Origin: Armigeres subalbatus
Lineage: Eukaryota > Arthropoda > Insecta > Diptera > Culicidae
Direction: 5' to 3'
NCBI RefSeq assembly: GCF_024139115.2
Contig: NC_085141.1
Location: 30,395,242-30,459,241, forward strand
DNA: 64,000 nucleotides
The position numbers and the translations under genes were made by a program. The notes under the pieces were generated by a model. It searched no databases, had not been told where the DNA came from, and saw nothing but the letters and a program-made list of their open reading frames with translations. Below are positions 44,815 through 56,738 of the stretch, piece after piece (the stretch's first letter is position 1; every line of letters begins with the position of its first letter).

Positions 44815-44999
44815 ACTTCACTATTCCATTTACTTCCACTTTATTCACTTTGTATCAACAGATACGTATTTAGTTGTCTACTTCAGTGTTTTGTTATTAT
44901 AATGATAACAAAACACGAAGAAGTTTTTTTTAGTGGAAAACGAAATACGTATCTGTTGATACAAAGTGAATATAATGGAAGTAAATGGAATAGTGAAGT
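44815..44999. repeat. Long hairpin: 57-bp arms plus inner 12-bp palindrome
   Basis: Arms 44815-44871 and 44943-44999 pair with very few mismatches (ACTTCACTATTCCATTTACT at the outer end). In the loop, GTGTTTTGTTAT (44886-44897) and ATAACAAAACAC (44905-44916) form a second perfect stem. It could be a foldback MITE, and a transcript would give a near-perfect double-stranded RNA. Confidence 0.85.
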
Positions 45000-45388
45000 C
45001 TGTTAACCTTGCTGTTTTAAAGTTTGACCTAAAATTCGTCCCATTTTAAACCAACATCAGGCCAAATCATTTAGGCCGGTTTATGCCGGTCAATGCCGCT
45101 GTCGTCACTGACAAAACATCTTTTTCTGGTGAGGATAGGGCGCTAAATGTCAACGATGAAGAAATCAGTACGATTCGACAGTTGTGTACCCAACATGTAG
45201 GTATGGGAACGTGAACAAAGGAAACCGCAGCGGCAACCTTCCTCTATGGATTATTACATCTTTTAGTTAAAGGCTTAAAAAATGGATTCTTTGGGAAAGT
45301 TGACCTTAAATAAGTCAAAGAATTAACTGAGATAATATAACGAGATACAACTTTTGACAGGAAAGGTGAGGTGAATCGCACGGAACAG
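45000..45388. other. Interval without recognised genes
   Basis: No coding, RNA or repeat feature could be supported. Confidence 0.4.
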
Positions 45389-45567
45389 TCTTCTTCTTCT
45401 TCTTATTGGCATTACATCCCCACACTGGGACAGAGCTGCCTCGCAGCTTTAGTCTTCATTAAGCACTTCCAATTGCCTGGACCGGCACCGGGAATCGCCT
45501 TCAGCAACCCTTAGTATGGTCTTGCTTTGTAGCCGCGCATCTTACCGCACGGCTAAGGAGGGCCCGA
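45389..45567 (-). mobile_element. tRNA-derived SINE (Feilai-like), internally deleted
   Basis: The right end reads, on the minus strand, CCTTAGCCGTGCGGTAAGAT (A-box region). The left end has TTCTTCTTCTTCTTATTGGC (tail side). About 100 bp of the body between CACTTCCA and ATTGCCTGG are missing relative to 47924-48198. The B box is eroded (GAATCGCCTTC). Confidence 0.75.
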
Positions 45568-45667
45568 GTTTTTACCTTACATCTAAAGATCTTTTTGTTT
45601 GACCTGCTTTAAATAATTGTCTAAGTCAACATCTTATTTTATACTATTTATACACATCGGTCTCAAA

Positions 45668-46437
45668 TTATTGCGTGTTTCCTATACGTGATCTATCGCT
45701 GGAAACATGATGTTCAAATTTCGCCAACTGGATCGTTCCGGTCAGCTCACTATGCTCCGCACGACTGAATAGATTGATAACAATTAGTGTGAATTGGACG
45801 CAAGCAATCGAATCAATTAATATCAATATACCATCGTGGAGGACGCAGATTCCAAAAGTCGCTACTGCGTAGTCACACATATGGGCGCCTCGTATTGATT
45901 TGCGATTTGAGAGCGCATAGGGTCGTTCTGCGGAAGTTGGAATGGCTTTAAACATATTATAATAATTGAATTAAAAACAATAAAATCTATTACCTAAATA
46001 TTTTGAGAGAAATGCTTTTCCTTGAAATTGTGGGTGAATTGTAAAACCGACCTTGCAGTTATAAAGTTTATGAGTCAGTCAGTCCTATAGTTGTGCTAAT
46101 TGAATGGTGATCGTTGGAATTTCGCTACTGACAACAGAAAAAAATCACGAGAAAGATTAATTATCGAATGGTCGTTGTTGGTACCGATAATTTCGGTTGA
46201 CGTTATCGGTTGACATCGTCATAGTAGACACGTTTTCTTCAATTTTGGAGGTTTGGTGGCTAGATTCGTCATTTTTGCTCGTATAATTAACAGCGCCTGA
46301 TTTAACAGTTTATTCGAAAGTATAAGATTGCTAATGTCGTTCCTGTTCGCGTGACTAACATCTCGGTTACTTAGACCTGGCAGCCAAACTACCGGTACTA
46401 CAAGTGTCAAACCAATGTTGGTGGTGAAATCAAACAT
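45668..46437 (-). pseudogene. Possible decayed membrane-protein gene fragments
   Basis: Two minus-strand frames, 46437-46219 (72 codons) and 45955-45668 (95 codons), contain hydrophobic segments: IGLTLVVPVVWLPG, and ILILIDSIACVQFTLIVINLF. They faintly recall insect chemoreceptor helices, but no signature motif is present and no splice sites join them. Treated as hypothetical. Confidence 0.2.
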
Positions 46438-46592
46438 GCACTACAACATGATGTATAAATTATGTCCAATTTAAGCTTGTTGAAGCATAATTTGGCAAAA
46501 TAATTTAAATGACTACAGCGCCACTAGCGTTCTAGTACTTATGCTTCTACTGAATAAATAATGTTACACTATTTTGAATGATCGATTAGATA

Positions 46593-47714
46593 ATTGAGCA
46601 TGAGCATGAGCATGAGCATTATGACCGCACAATTCGTAGTTGCTACTCCGTGATTGACTAGAACTTGCGAAATTGTACAGAGAACACAATAAATGGGGCT
46701 TGGGACTAGCTACCCATTCTCAATGTACACGTTTCGGGAGCTCAAATATCTAAAGTCAATAACGGCGCCGGCCACGTCCTTACAGTCATATAGGAAGGGG
46801 AGGATTGTTAGTCCGACTCTCGTTGCTACTAGAGACCGAGAACACCTCTGCATCTCCACGATTGTCTTGGGATAGGATATCGTTTTAGTTACAAAGGATA
46901 ATTTATCTGGATTCACTTCGGTAAGTGATGCGATCTATGGGATGGGACATAACACTCTCGCTGTCTGAAACTTCCACTTTCTGATTTATTCACTCACCCG
47001 CGCAAAGCAGAACAAAATTACGACGACCGGCCGATCGTTTTGCCTTCCGCACAAAGCAAAACTAAACTTCGACGACCGGCCGATCCGCTTACTGGAGAAA
47101 CACGACCGGATAAGAAACAAACTTTCACTTTCTGATTTATTTACTCACCCACACAAAGCAAAACTAAACTTTGACGACCGGTCGATCCGCTGACTCGAAA
47201 CAAGAGCCAACACGCACTGAACTAATTAACTTTACTACCGGCCGCGGAATGCAAATCACAAAATCTCGGCAAATCGCGCTATCGTTCGGCCGTCCTAAAC
47301 AAGAGCCAACACGCACTAAACTAATTAACTTTATTACCGGCCGCGCAATGCAAATCTCAAAATTTCGGCAAATCGCGCGATCGTTCGGCCGTCCGAAACA
47401 AGAGCCAACACGCACTGAACTAATTAACTTTACTACCGGCCGCGCAATGCAAAACACAAAATTTCGGCAAATCGCGCGATCGTTCGGCCGTCCGAAACAA
47501 GAGCCAACACGCACTGATCTAATTAACTTTACTACCGGCCGCGCAATGCAAATCTCAAAATTTCGGCAAATCGCGCGATCGTACGGCCGTCCGAAACAAG
47601 AGCCAACACGCACTGAACTAATTAACTTTACTACCGGCCGCGCAATGCAAAACACAAAATTTCGGCAAATCGCGCGATCGTTCGGCCGTCCGAAACAAGA
47701 GCCAACACGCACTA
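46593..47714 (-). mobile_element. Non-autonomous retroposon with 5' monomers and (GAGCAT)n tail
   Basis: Flanked by the 16-bp direct repeat AATGATCGATTAGATA (46577-46592 and 47715-47730). On the minus strand it begins with ~5 tandem 99-bp monomers. A second repeat pair containing CGACCGGCCGATC follows, then the 3' region shared with 24.2 kb, ending in a TGCTCA hexamer tail. There is no coding region. The target duplication shows that it moved as a unit by retroposition. Confidence 0.8.
47202..47712. repeat. Tandem array of 99-bp monomers (5.2 copies)
   Basis: AAGAGCCAACACGCACT recurs at 47202, 47301, 47400, 47499, 47598 and 47697, exactly every 99 bp. Copies 2 and 4 share one variant (AAATCTCAAAATTTCGG) and copies 3 and 5 another (AAAACACAAAATTTCGG), giving a 198-bp higher-order period. 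Because 99 is a multiple of three, both strands show 182-codon frames that are artefacts. Confidence 0.95.
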
Positions 47715-47923
47715 AATGATCGATTAGATATTTGAACAGAAAGTTAATGTGCTTCTTTTGAGGTATTCAGAAGAAGATGAAATGGAGATCTGACACATTG
47801 CCCTTCTCTCATTATAAAAAATAAACAAACAAAAAATCTTATGGCATAGGATGCTAGAATAAGAGGACATTTTTTGCATTTGAGAAACCGATTTATTCCT
47901 TTGAAAATTAAACTAGTCTAAAC

Positions 47924-48198
47924 TTCTTCTTCTTCTTCTCATTGGCATTACATCCCCACACTGGGACAAAGCCGCCTCACAGCTAAGTGTTCATTAAGCA
48001 CTTCTCCACAGTTATTAACTGCGAGGTTTCTAAGCCAGGCTACCATTTTAGCATTCGTATATCATGAGGCTAACACGATGATTCTTTTATGCCCAGGGAA
48101 GTCGAGACAATTTTCAATCCGAAAATTACCTAGTTCGGGCACCGGGAATCGAACCCAGCCACCCTCAGCATGGTCTTGCTTTGTAGCCGCGCGTCTTA
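47924..48198 (-). mobile_element. tRNA-derived SINE (Feilai-like), nearly complete
   Basis: The minus strand carries GGCTACAAAGCAAGACC, the B box GGGTTCGATTCCC, the conserved body, and a TTCTTCTTCTTC-complement tail. The first ~20 bp of the tRNA head are lost at 48198. Confidence 0.8.
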
Positions 48199-48199
48199 C

Positions 48200-49840
48200 G
48201 TCATCGTTCAACTTACCTATATGAAATCAGCGACAGGAACCAGAAAATAGACTGGCAGGATCGCCAAAGACCCTAAATGGCCGGAACGAAATAATATGGC
48301 AGCGGCTCTCCGAGGATGCGTGTGCATGTCACGGAGAACTGACAAGAAGAGTCATGGCTTGCTGCACGCCGATTGACACGCTGAGGCGCGAATCTATGAA
48401 CACACGTTGAAGGTATCTTATTCAAACTCCACACTCATTATTAAATAATTTTGATGTCTTAGCCTTTTCTATAATATTTTCTTATTTATTAATCATCGTT
48501 TTCTTGGCTTCTCGCATAAAGCCGAGAAGAAAAAACTCAACAAACATTGAAGACTAATAAAGCGCCTAAAAAGCTATCAATAAACTTCTTCGGCTAAAAA
48601 ACAGGCTTATTCAGCATAAATTGTGTGTTAACACGCTTATCGTTCAAAAAAAAGACGCTACTACGAGAATGATTCCAGGCCATGCGAGTCCCGGAAAGTT
48701 AAAAATAGTTTTGGAAGACATAAAATATTGCTTCTTCAGCCTGAATCTTGAAAAGCGAAACACGATAGTAATTTTTATTTTTTTAACAAAAAAGGTAAAT
48801 TTCAGTCATGCAATTTTAAATTTTACCAATATACGGAGACACACCACGCGAATAACCAAACACGTGCAATGCGGCCCATGATGCTTAACTAATTGCTCAA
48901 CGATGGGCGTCGATGGCATTGATTGACAGTATAGAAGCAGAGCTGATCGTGTTCTATCAGAGTAAGCTCAATTTTAGAGGAAGATGCTTTTAGTTTTACC
49001 TACAGTGCACAATGGGTCATCTACAACCAGATCAAAACAGATCGTTTCGTTTGATCGACTAGTAACGAAAAGAATCCTAAAACAGCACCTTCGATGGATA
49101 TGCATTTCTATATTTTAATATTATGATTTCAACGCATCTAAACAATGAAGACTACCTAAAAAAATATTCTCATTTGTATCTGCAGAAACCAGAGATTTCC
49201 ATTTTATAGCAAAACACCATGCTTTGCTCATGTACTACAGCGATCGTATACTAAATCGGACTTATTTATTTAAAGCTTTTTTTTTCAATGGTTCAATCGA
49301 CGCCGAAATGTTATTTGCAGTACGGAAAGATCTAAATTCAGTTGTTGATTGATGTGGGAATTCCTGACGGTTGGTTTGAACCCAAACACGTGATAGCCGC
49401 GTGTTCTATAAGCATCCGGTTACTACGAAGTCGTCTCAAGGTATCTTTGGCGATGCGACTATATCGACATCAATTGTACCATGGTAGTAACTATGCTTAT
49501 TGTATAGGAGACGATAATTGAATTCGCATCAACAATAGTTGGCAATGCTAACGGAAGGGACTTTGATATGTTTACTTTGGCGAACTGTTTTTGCATGCAA
49601 AAAGTAATGTCGTACTTCGACTTTACCTCCTCGACTTTGTACCGGCATACAATGTTCATTTTGATGATTTGTGGTAAACATATTCAGTCGTAGAACGGAA
49701 AAGTCGAATACCGAAGTTGGATTTCTCTCTCGATTTGTACGTTTAATCATACTACGTTGATTTAGTTATATTATTCATTAGATATTGTTTTAGAAATAAT
49801 TTAGTCTCTTCGAAAAAATGTGCTCTACTTGGTACATATT
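48200..49840. other. Interval with only weak signals
   Basis: A TATA-like TATAGAAG (48930-48937) lies 29 bp before an ATCAGAGT initiator-like site (A at 48959). The first ATG (48984) opens only 44 codons. The open frame 48621-48881 lacks any domain. 48240-48400 may be non-LTR debris. Nothing is firmly supported. Confidence 0.3.
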
Positions 49841-49846
49841 GAGGAG

Positions 49847-50116
49847 TTATTTGCGATTCAACTGCGGTTCCCGGCAAGGATGCGGTACGGATCGGACGTC
49901 GACCCTTGATTCCACGACTGACTGCTGCAGCAGCAGCTGAGCCTCTCTAAAAACCTGCGTGGACTGCCTGTCCACAAGTGAGGTGTTTGTTGTCTGCGCC
50001 ATCGACGGAGATCCAACGCCTTTGTGCGGTCTGGCAGGTGTGGGCTTCTTCAGCACCATACCTCCGGCAGAGCTTACGACGGTCAGTTTCATGACAAGTA
50101 TATTTAAATCCATCAT
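49847..50116 (-). CDS. Hypothetical 89-codon frame
   Basis: Starts MMDLNILVMKLTVVSSAGG and continues with a Pro/Thr/Gln-rich stretch (KKPTPARPHKG, EAQLLLQQSVVES). GC content is higher than the flanks, which is why it is mentioned. The first residues could be a weak signal peptide. No domain, no splice context and no neighbour support. It may be a single exon or chance. Confidence 0.25.
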   Translation of the reverse strand: MMDLNILVMKLTVVSSAGGMVLKKPTPARPHKGVGSPSMAQTTNTSLVDRQSTQVFREAQLLLQQSVVESRVDVRSVPHPCREPQLNRK

Positions 50117-50566
50117 CTTTGCATAAGGAGCTTTTGGGGTCGTACACTAATAACGTAAGGGTTTATTGTAGACTTAAAATTGTTTGACCCTACCTGTTGG
50201 TTATCTCCAATTAATCTCATGATTAGTGGCGTTCTAGTACTGACTAGTAGAGCCAACTTATGCTTAGTCACCCAGGATAGTCGTCTCTTGACAATTTGTT
50301 TGATATGGTCTCACGATTTCTCAGTCCTTGTGCAATTGCGCCGATTATTGCTAATCTTCACACTAATTAAACAGTAATCTAATTGTAAATAAAAATGATT
50401 AAACTTCTGCGCACATGCTCTCTCGTATCTTCATTGTTATGATGTTATCTCACTGATATGAGCTCATCATTTTTTATTCCTTCTTCACGCGATTATTTGA
50501 TAGAATTCCAAGAAGAATTCCATGTTTTTTTGGATAATCAAGATAAGGTAGAATTCCCCTGAAAAC

Positions 50567-50780
50567 TGTTAAATCCTTATTTCGGTGGGAGGTTTATTAA
50601 AACACTTGTTTTCCAGTTCACAATCCAAAGTATACAACCACTATATTTCTCCTATTCGGTTACATCACCTTTAACCTACGCTCTCTCTTCTTACTCTCAA
50701 TTCGCGCAGTTAGTCCTCGGGTGACCGTTCATTTTACCGAACTGAACTAAATTCGAAAGAGGTATTCTCACACCTCTACA
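50567..50780 (-). repeat. 3' LTR of element B
   Basis: Plus-strand ends are TGTTAAATCC and ACCTCTACA. No difference from the other LTR was seen by eye over 214 bp. Confidence 0.95.
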
Positions 50781-50940
50781 ACTCCTTCATCCTTAAGATA
50801 GAAAATCATAGGCATTCAGACAATTCAAATTTATACTTTTTAACAGAAATTGTTCAGATAGCACTAGCAAAACTGACATGCTTAATCGTAAATTACACTT
50901 AATTTCTGATATAACTTCATTATTATTAAACTATAAAGAA

Positions 50941-51834
50941 CTAGTAATACACATAATCCGATTTGTTCTTTTTAATACGTTTTCTCTTCGAACGTCGATT
51001 CTCGTTGATCGGCGTATGCCTCGTATTGTTGGAAGGATCGACATCCTCCCCCGAAAAAATGAAAGAATCGGCCGCAAAACCGTAGAAATCATCATCATCA
51101 GCTATCGTCAGTGCTGCTGTAATCTTCGTCTCGCCTTCGCTTCCTGTTATGCGCAACCGCTGGCGTGTCGATATCGTCCTCCAATGCCATTCGATCTACC
51201 TCGATTGGCAAAATGGCACTCTCCTTGAAAGGCAAAACGCTTGGAGACCTTTCGGCGAGAGGCTGGCACAACCTTAAGCTGGCGTTTGTGTGCCGAAATA
51301 ACTCTGCCCACCAAAGAGACCTGCGAAATATTCGTGGAAATTCGTTTCAAAAACTTTGCTGGCAACCATTGTCGAATATCAGTAGGGTTATTATTTTTAT
51401 AATAAATCAGGTCTCCGCTTTTAAGGTTAGGTCAGGGGATTTACCTGTACCAGTACTAACATCATGTTCATGGCGATCATCATTTACCTTTGTCAAATTA
51501 TGCTTATAACTACTCTTTGGGTTAATTAGATCCATCAGAATTTTGGGTTTATATGAAAGCATTCGCTCAGAGGGAAATTTACCATCATCTTCCAGGCAAA
51601 TATTTCTGTAATTTATCAGAAAAGTGAAACCTGTTCCTCCGTATCTAGTTTTCTGATTTCCTGGTCTACCATAAACTTTTTAAATACATCCTTTATCAAA
51701 CGAACCATGCGTTCAGCCTGCCCATTACTTTCTGGGTGATACGGTGGACTTTTTAACACCACAATACCCTGGTTCGTGAAAAAATTGGTGAATATTTCGG
51801 AATTGAAAGGAGGGCCCCCGTCTGTCACTAACAC
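50941..51834 (-). pseudogene. Integrase core and C-terminus, element B
   Basis: VTDGGPPFNSEIF and YHPESNGQAERMVRLIKD supply the second Asp and the Glu of the DDE core. Downstream frames 51365-51147 (WLPAKFLKRIS...SLVGRVISAHKRQLKVVP) and 51156-50941 (acidic, then KRKRIKKNK) are the C-terminal tail, again in changed registers. Confidence 0.75.
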
Positions 51835-51936
51835 GTCTGGTAGCCCAAAACGCGCAAAATATTGAGAAAAACCTTAATAACTTTCTTATGATCCGTACCA
51901 TATTTCATATGTTCAATTTCAATCCACTTTGTAAAA

Positions 51937-52946
51937 CTATCCACCACGACTAGAAAGATTTTTTATCAAAATGGAAAAATCCGCATGTATCCTGCTAAAA
52001 GGCTTATTTGTACGCTTCCAAGGTGAATAAGGCGGCTTTTTAGAAAGCGCTGTTGTTTCTCTACACGTCCTACACAAACGTACAAACTCCTCGATATCTT
52101 TGTTCATCCCGAACCAGTAGACTGTTTTACGAGCTAATTGTTTAATTTTGTTTATTCCAGAGTGGTTCATGTGTAGCATTTTCAAAACTTGCAATTTCAT
52201 AACATCAGGGATTATCACCCTATCCTGAAACAGGATACAGCCATCAACTTCCTCTAAATCCTGATGATGCGAGTAAATGTCCAAAAAACTTCTGTCAATC
52301 CTTTTTGGCCAACCTTTATTTAAAAACTCCAGTATTTTAATCAAATACCCGTCTTTTCTGGTTTCCTTTGCCACTTCTTTATAGTCAAGCGGGAATGTAT
52401 TTGTAAAGTTCAAACTTTTAATGTATTCACGAGTCAGTTCATGTGGTACCTCTTGGGCAATAGGAAACCTGGAACAAAAATCGGCGTTACCCATTTTAGA
52501 AGATTGCCGATAAATGATTTCATAATCATATATGGATAATTCCATTACGTAACGCTGCAATCGTGTAACCGAAAGCGCGTTCTTCCCTTCCTTTCCAAAA
52601 ATTCCAATAAGGGGTTTGTGGTCTGTGTAGATGGTAAAACTTTTTCCATACAAAAATTTGTGGAATTTTTTTACAGTGCTAACGACAGCTAAGGCTTCTA
52701 GATGCAAAATAGGATATTTTCGTTGTGCTTCATTCAAAGTAAACGAAGTAAAACTCACAGGTCTTTCCTCTCCGTCAACTACATGAGCCAAAACTCCGCC
52801 CAGTCCGTATGAGGATGCGTCAGTAACTAAAACAACAGGTTTATCTGGATCGAAATATTCTAAAAGGTTAGGTTTTAATAGAAAATGTTTACATTCTTCA
52901 AAAACTTTACTACATTCATGATTCCAAATAAAACAGGTATTTTTTT
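51937..52946 (-). pseudogene. RNase H and integrase N-terminus, element B
   Basis: The RNase H end has LHLEALAVVSTVKKFHKFLYGKSFTIYTDHKPL. The integrase zinc finger follows: HMNHSGINKIKQ...CRTC. The start of the catalytic core (HADF) comes before a break near 51965. The segment 52792-52946 is in the same register but lacks a start codon. Confidence 0.8.
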
Positions 52947-53998
52947 TTAATAAAGCGTATAAACATTTAATACGGGTGGATAAGTTTGGTATAAACTTGG
53001 CATAATATGTAACCAGCCCAAAAAGGCTTTAAGCTCAGAAACATTCTGCGGAGCCTTAGCTTCGCGGATGGTTTCAACTTTATTTGGACAAGGCAACATT
53101 CCTTTGTCAGTCAAAACATGTCCGAGATATGGGAGCACAGTTACAAAAAACTTACATTTGTCGAAGTTCACCTTGATGTTAGCCTTGGCTAAACGATCCA
53201 AAACTAAGTGAAGTTTCTTTTTACAATCTTCGTAATCCTTCCCGGCTATTAAAACGTCGTCAAGATAGCACGACACATATTCCAATCCTTGAAGCACCTG
53301 ATCCATGACTTTTTGGAAGATTGACGCGCTTGACGAGGCCCCCTGTGGAAGCCTATTGTAGGCATAAAGCCCTTTGATAGTGTTTATGATCATAAACTTT
53401 CTTGACCGTTTGGAAAGAAGCAGCTGTGTGTAAGCACCTGTCAAATCCAGCGAACAAAAAACTTTGGAACCGGCTAATGTAGCAAAAAGGTCTTGCGCCA
53501 AAGGCAAAGGATATGAATTGGGGACGATCACCTTATTGATTGACACTTTGCAGTCAATTACTAAACGTATGTCTTGGTTCTTTTAATCACTACTACAACT
53601 GGTGACGCCCACTCGCTGGCTTCTACCGGGGTAATAATACCATTGTTTTCTAAATTATCCAAATGCTCTAATACCTTCTGTCGTAAACGAAGCGGAACTT
53701 CATACGCTCTCCTAAAAATTGGTCTGTTATCCTTTAAAACCAAATCTCCTTCAAAACCTACTATCGGATTAGATAAATCCTTGTCGAAAACCGATGGAAA
53801 CTTACTTTTCAGCTCAATAATAGCGTCGTCGTCATTTATCGAATTGATCCTGTCAACAGCCGCAATGGGTTTCTCAAAAGTGCTTCTCCAACCAACGTAA
53901 AAAACATCCAGCCAGCTACGCCCCATCAATGGGATGAAATCGTTTTCACAACGCAAAATCACCAAGTACAATTCCTTCTGGATGTCGCCTAATTGCAC
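52947..53998 (-). pseudogene. Reverse transcriptase, element B
   Basis: The frame at 53998-53561 covers the protease end and RT start (FRRAYEVPLRLRQKV, ASEWASPVVVVI). After a break the frame at 53546-52947 has DLTGAYTQLLLS, NRLPQGASSSASIFQKVMDQ, the catalytic YLDDVLIAG, and LGHVLTDKG, before shifting again near 53020. Confidence 0.85.
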
Positions 53999-54068
53999 CC
54001 GGACTTGAACTTTTCCAACAACTTTCAGCTTTTCCCATCAATGACAACCAAACGCTTATTGCAGGCCT

Positions 54069-54581
54069 TCATGGGGAGATTTTTAACTTTCGCAAAAACA
54101 ATTCCTCGGAGATGACACTTTCGGCCGATCCACAATCTATTTCCATGGTCAATCTACGCTTTTCTATCGTTGCATCTACATAACAAGGTTCGCTGATTTT
54201 GTTTGCAGATGAGATCATCAAACACGGCATATCATCTTCAGAATCTGTTTCCAAATCTTCTTTTAAGCGTTTGAACAACCCATCTGTACCGGAACTAGAA
54301 GGCTTTGGAGAACTCAAAAACTTTACACTAGTTTCAGGTTTACGCGGACTTTTACTTTTTAGACGGTAGCAATACTTTCGAGTATGACCTCGCTTCTTAC
54401 AGTAGGAACACAAAAAGCGGTTTTCGGAATAGCTGTCTCTTTTGTCGTCGTAATTTCCACCATATCGATTCCTAAACTGACGATTATTACTCCTACTTCT
54501 ATTCCTGAATCTTGTCTCTCGATAAGCACGGTCTTCTTTACGACCTAAACGAGCTACTATTCCAACTTTTTTCATCATCAT
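54069..54581 (-). pseudogene. Nucleocapsid knuckle and protease start, element B
   Basis: An Arg-rich stretch precedes one zinc knuckle, CSYCKKRGHTRKYC. The protease motif MEIDCGSAESVIS follows, with DCGS in place of the usual D(T/S)GS. The frame is lost at 54069 near an A run and resumes in a different register upstream of the RT at ~53998. Confidence 0.75.
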
Positions 54582-54705
54582 TGCTTAAAATCTCAGTTCT
54601 ATCTGAAGCAAGCTCTTGGTTGACAATGATCTTTTTCAGCTTTAGCCGCCGTTAGATCGTCTTCATCGAAAAGCCTCTTCTGTAAATTACGATCATTTAA
54701 TCCGA

Positions 54706-55103
54706 TTACCAAAACGTCTCTAATTGCTCTGTTTTGAAATCTCCAAAGTCGCACTGTTCAGCTAAATGTTTTACATCTAAAACGAAATCAACTGCCTTTT
54801 CGTGTTGCTTCTGTCTACGCGTCCAAAAACGATAGCTGTGAATAACATCCGAGTCCTTTTTGTCATAATGTTGCTTTAATCTATCGGTAATCTGTTTGTA
54901 AGATAAGTCTCTTAAGCTCTGTCCCGGGAACAAAAGCTTCAATTGTGAAAACACCTCCGTACCGCAAACGGCAAGAAATGATGTTTTATATCTGTCTTCG
55001 GCATAATTATTGTGTTCAAACAACCATTCCAGTTGTTCAAGATATTGAGAAAAAGGTATCGTTCCCGTAATGAACGGCTCAGACGTTGGATTAATAGACA
55101 TCC
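54706..55103 (-). pseudogene. gag: Gag N-terminal part, element B
   Basis: From MSINPTSEPF the frame reads a capsid-type gag: YLEQLEWLFEHNN, YKTSFLAVCGTEVFSQLKLLFPG, ITDRLKQHYDKK and AVDFVLDVKHLAEQCDFGDF. It breaks near 54720 at an A run. The remaining gag continues in another register to ~54590. Confidence 0.8.
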
Positions 55104-55318
55104 TTGATATAGAAAAACAACAAATAAAATATGCAGAAAAAATATCTATATAGTTTTTTTTATCAATGCACAAAATCAAAATCTCACTGCAAAATATGAA
55201 AATAAAATCACATACCTGAAATACCAGGGCTGTTATAAGGGCAAACACCCTAGGCACGATGCAACTGCACCGTCCAAACCAAACCAAAAACAAAACAGCC
55301 CGATTTCCTGCGGTGGTA

Positions 55319-55578
55319 CACCCAAAAAAATCTGCACGTTGTTTCCACCTGAAAAAGTACGTAGATTTTTTCCACCTGAAATTCACGTAACTTTTACCTG
55401 ATTTTTCGATAGAATTTTCATTCTACGTGAAAATCAGGTAAGTTCTACCTGAGTTTTGGATATAATTCACCGGACACGTAAGTTTCACCTGAATTTTTCT
55501 GAAGCATTTGCAGCTACGTGTGCACGTAAAATGTACCTGAAAATTCAGATGGAAACAACGTTTAGATTATTTGGAGTG
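55319..55578. mobile_element. MITE inserted in the leader of element B
   Basis: CACCCAAAAAAATCTGCACG and its mirror (ending ATTTGGAGTG) are flanked by TA (55317-55318 and 55579-55580), with a further shared CGTTGTTTCCA in both arms. It postdates element B or was carried by it. The gag frame as read from 55386 starts inside it, so the true gag start is the ATG near 55101. Confidence 0.7.
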
Positions 55579-56324
55579 TAACTCAAACCCACAAACCGTT
55601 GACTCAAAATACACAGACAAGATCCTCTCATCCAACAGCAACAGCAGCAGCAAATTCTTCCTTCGTCGGGGCACGCCAACAGCAGACAGCAACAACAGCA
55701 ACAAATAACTCCTTTGGAAGGCTTTCGCTAGCAACACCACACCAACAGCTACTCTTCACTTCACGAGATGCACTTCTATGCATTCACTGCACCCGGTTGT
55801 AAACAAACGGCTTGTCGTCTAGCACACTCACTGGAAAGCCACTCACTTCGCTTCCTCTCTGACACTTAGGGTGAAATGCTCAACATGAGTCCGGTGCACT
55901 CAACTTGCAATCTATGACGATGTCAATGGCGTTTATCGGTGCTCACTATGAAACAAAAGGAAAACGCAAAATGGTGAGAAACAAAAGCTGTCGGACATAA
56001 AAGAGTCTCTAACAAAGACTCAATGGCGTACTCGACAAAATGCTGTTCTCTAAATATATCTATCCACACTTTTTCAGCGAGTAGAAAAACTATGCACTAC
56101 GCGTTAGGTCAAATGATTCAGCGAATCAACTACCTTAAACGACTTAAATCAAGCTGAAGCGGGAAAAAAATCAACACGAGGTGAAACAAAATACGGCAAA
56201 ACCCACTTCCGTGATACGGCCGTCCGAATTAAAAATTGCACGCAATTAAAAAAAAATCACGTATTTTCACACACACGCGGTAAAGTTTCTTGAAAAAAAA
56301 TTACTATTTTATCCTTGTCGTCAC

Positions 56325-56538
56325 TGTTAAATCCTTATTTCGGTGGGAGGTTTATTAAAACACTTGTTTTCCAGTTCACAATCCAAAGTATACAACCACT
56401 ATATTTCTCCTATTCGGTTACATCACCTTTAACCTACGCTCTCTCTTCTTACTCTCAATTCGCGCAGTTAGTCCTCGGGTGACCGTTCATTTTACCGAAC
56501 TGAACTAAATTCGAAAGAGGTATTCTCACACCTCTACA
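56325..56538 (-). repeat. 5' LTR of element B
   Basis: Same length and sequence as 50567-50780. Transcription would start here on the minus strand. Confidence 0.95.
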
Positions 56539-56738
56539 AAAACTTTTGCGTTGAGAAATACCCGTCTAATAATGGTCATTTATGAATAAGCTTTTTTTTT
56601 TTCTAATTATGTACCAGCGCAGTAGATCCTTGAGAGACTAGGTGGTGTTTTATTAAATCATAAGTTTTCATGCCTCTGCCGGTTCTGTGAATTGCTGGAA
56701 AGCACGCGTCAAAGGACAACTAGCGACAGCAACGTTAT

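Larger units (their letters stand above)
50567..56538 (-). mobile_element. Ty3/gypsy-type LTR retrotransposon B, young copy
   Basis: Two 214-bp LTRs (50567-50780 and 56325-56538) look identical. The 5-bp target duplication AAAAC is at 50562-50566 and 56539-56543. A purine tract (AAGGATGAAGGAG on the minus strand) abuts the 3' LTR, and a GTGACGACAAGG stretch at the 5' LTR matches a degenerate PBS. Gag, zinc knuckle, protease, RT, RNase H and integrase follow in gypsy order, but the frame is broken at ten or so places. Confidence 0.95.

Noticed and set aside
45668..46437. Odorant-receptor gene
   Set aside because: Hydrophobic stretches only; no conserved C-terminal OR motif and no splice sites joining the two frames. 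Kept as a low-confidence fragment.
47164..47719. 182-codon frames on both strands with 33-residue repeats
   Set aside because: The 99-bp tandem period keeps both strands open; inside a retroposon bounded by target duplications, with no start context or domain.
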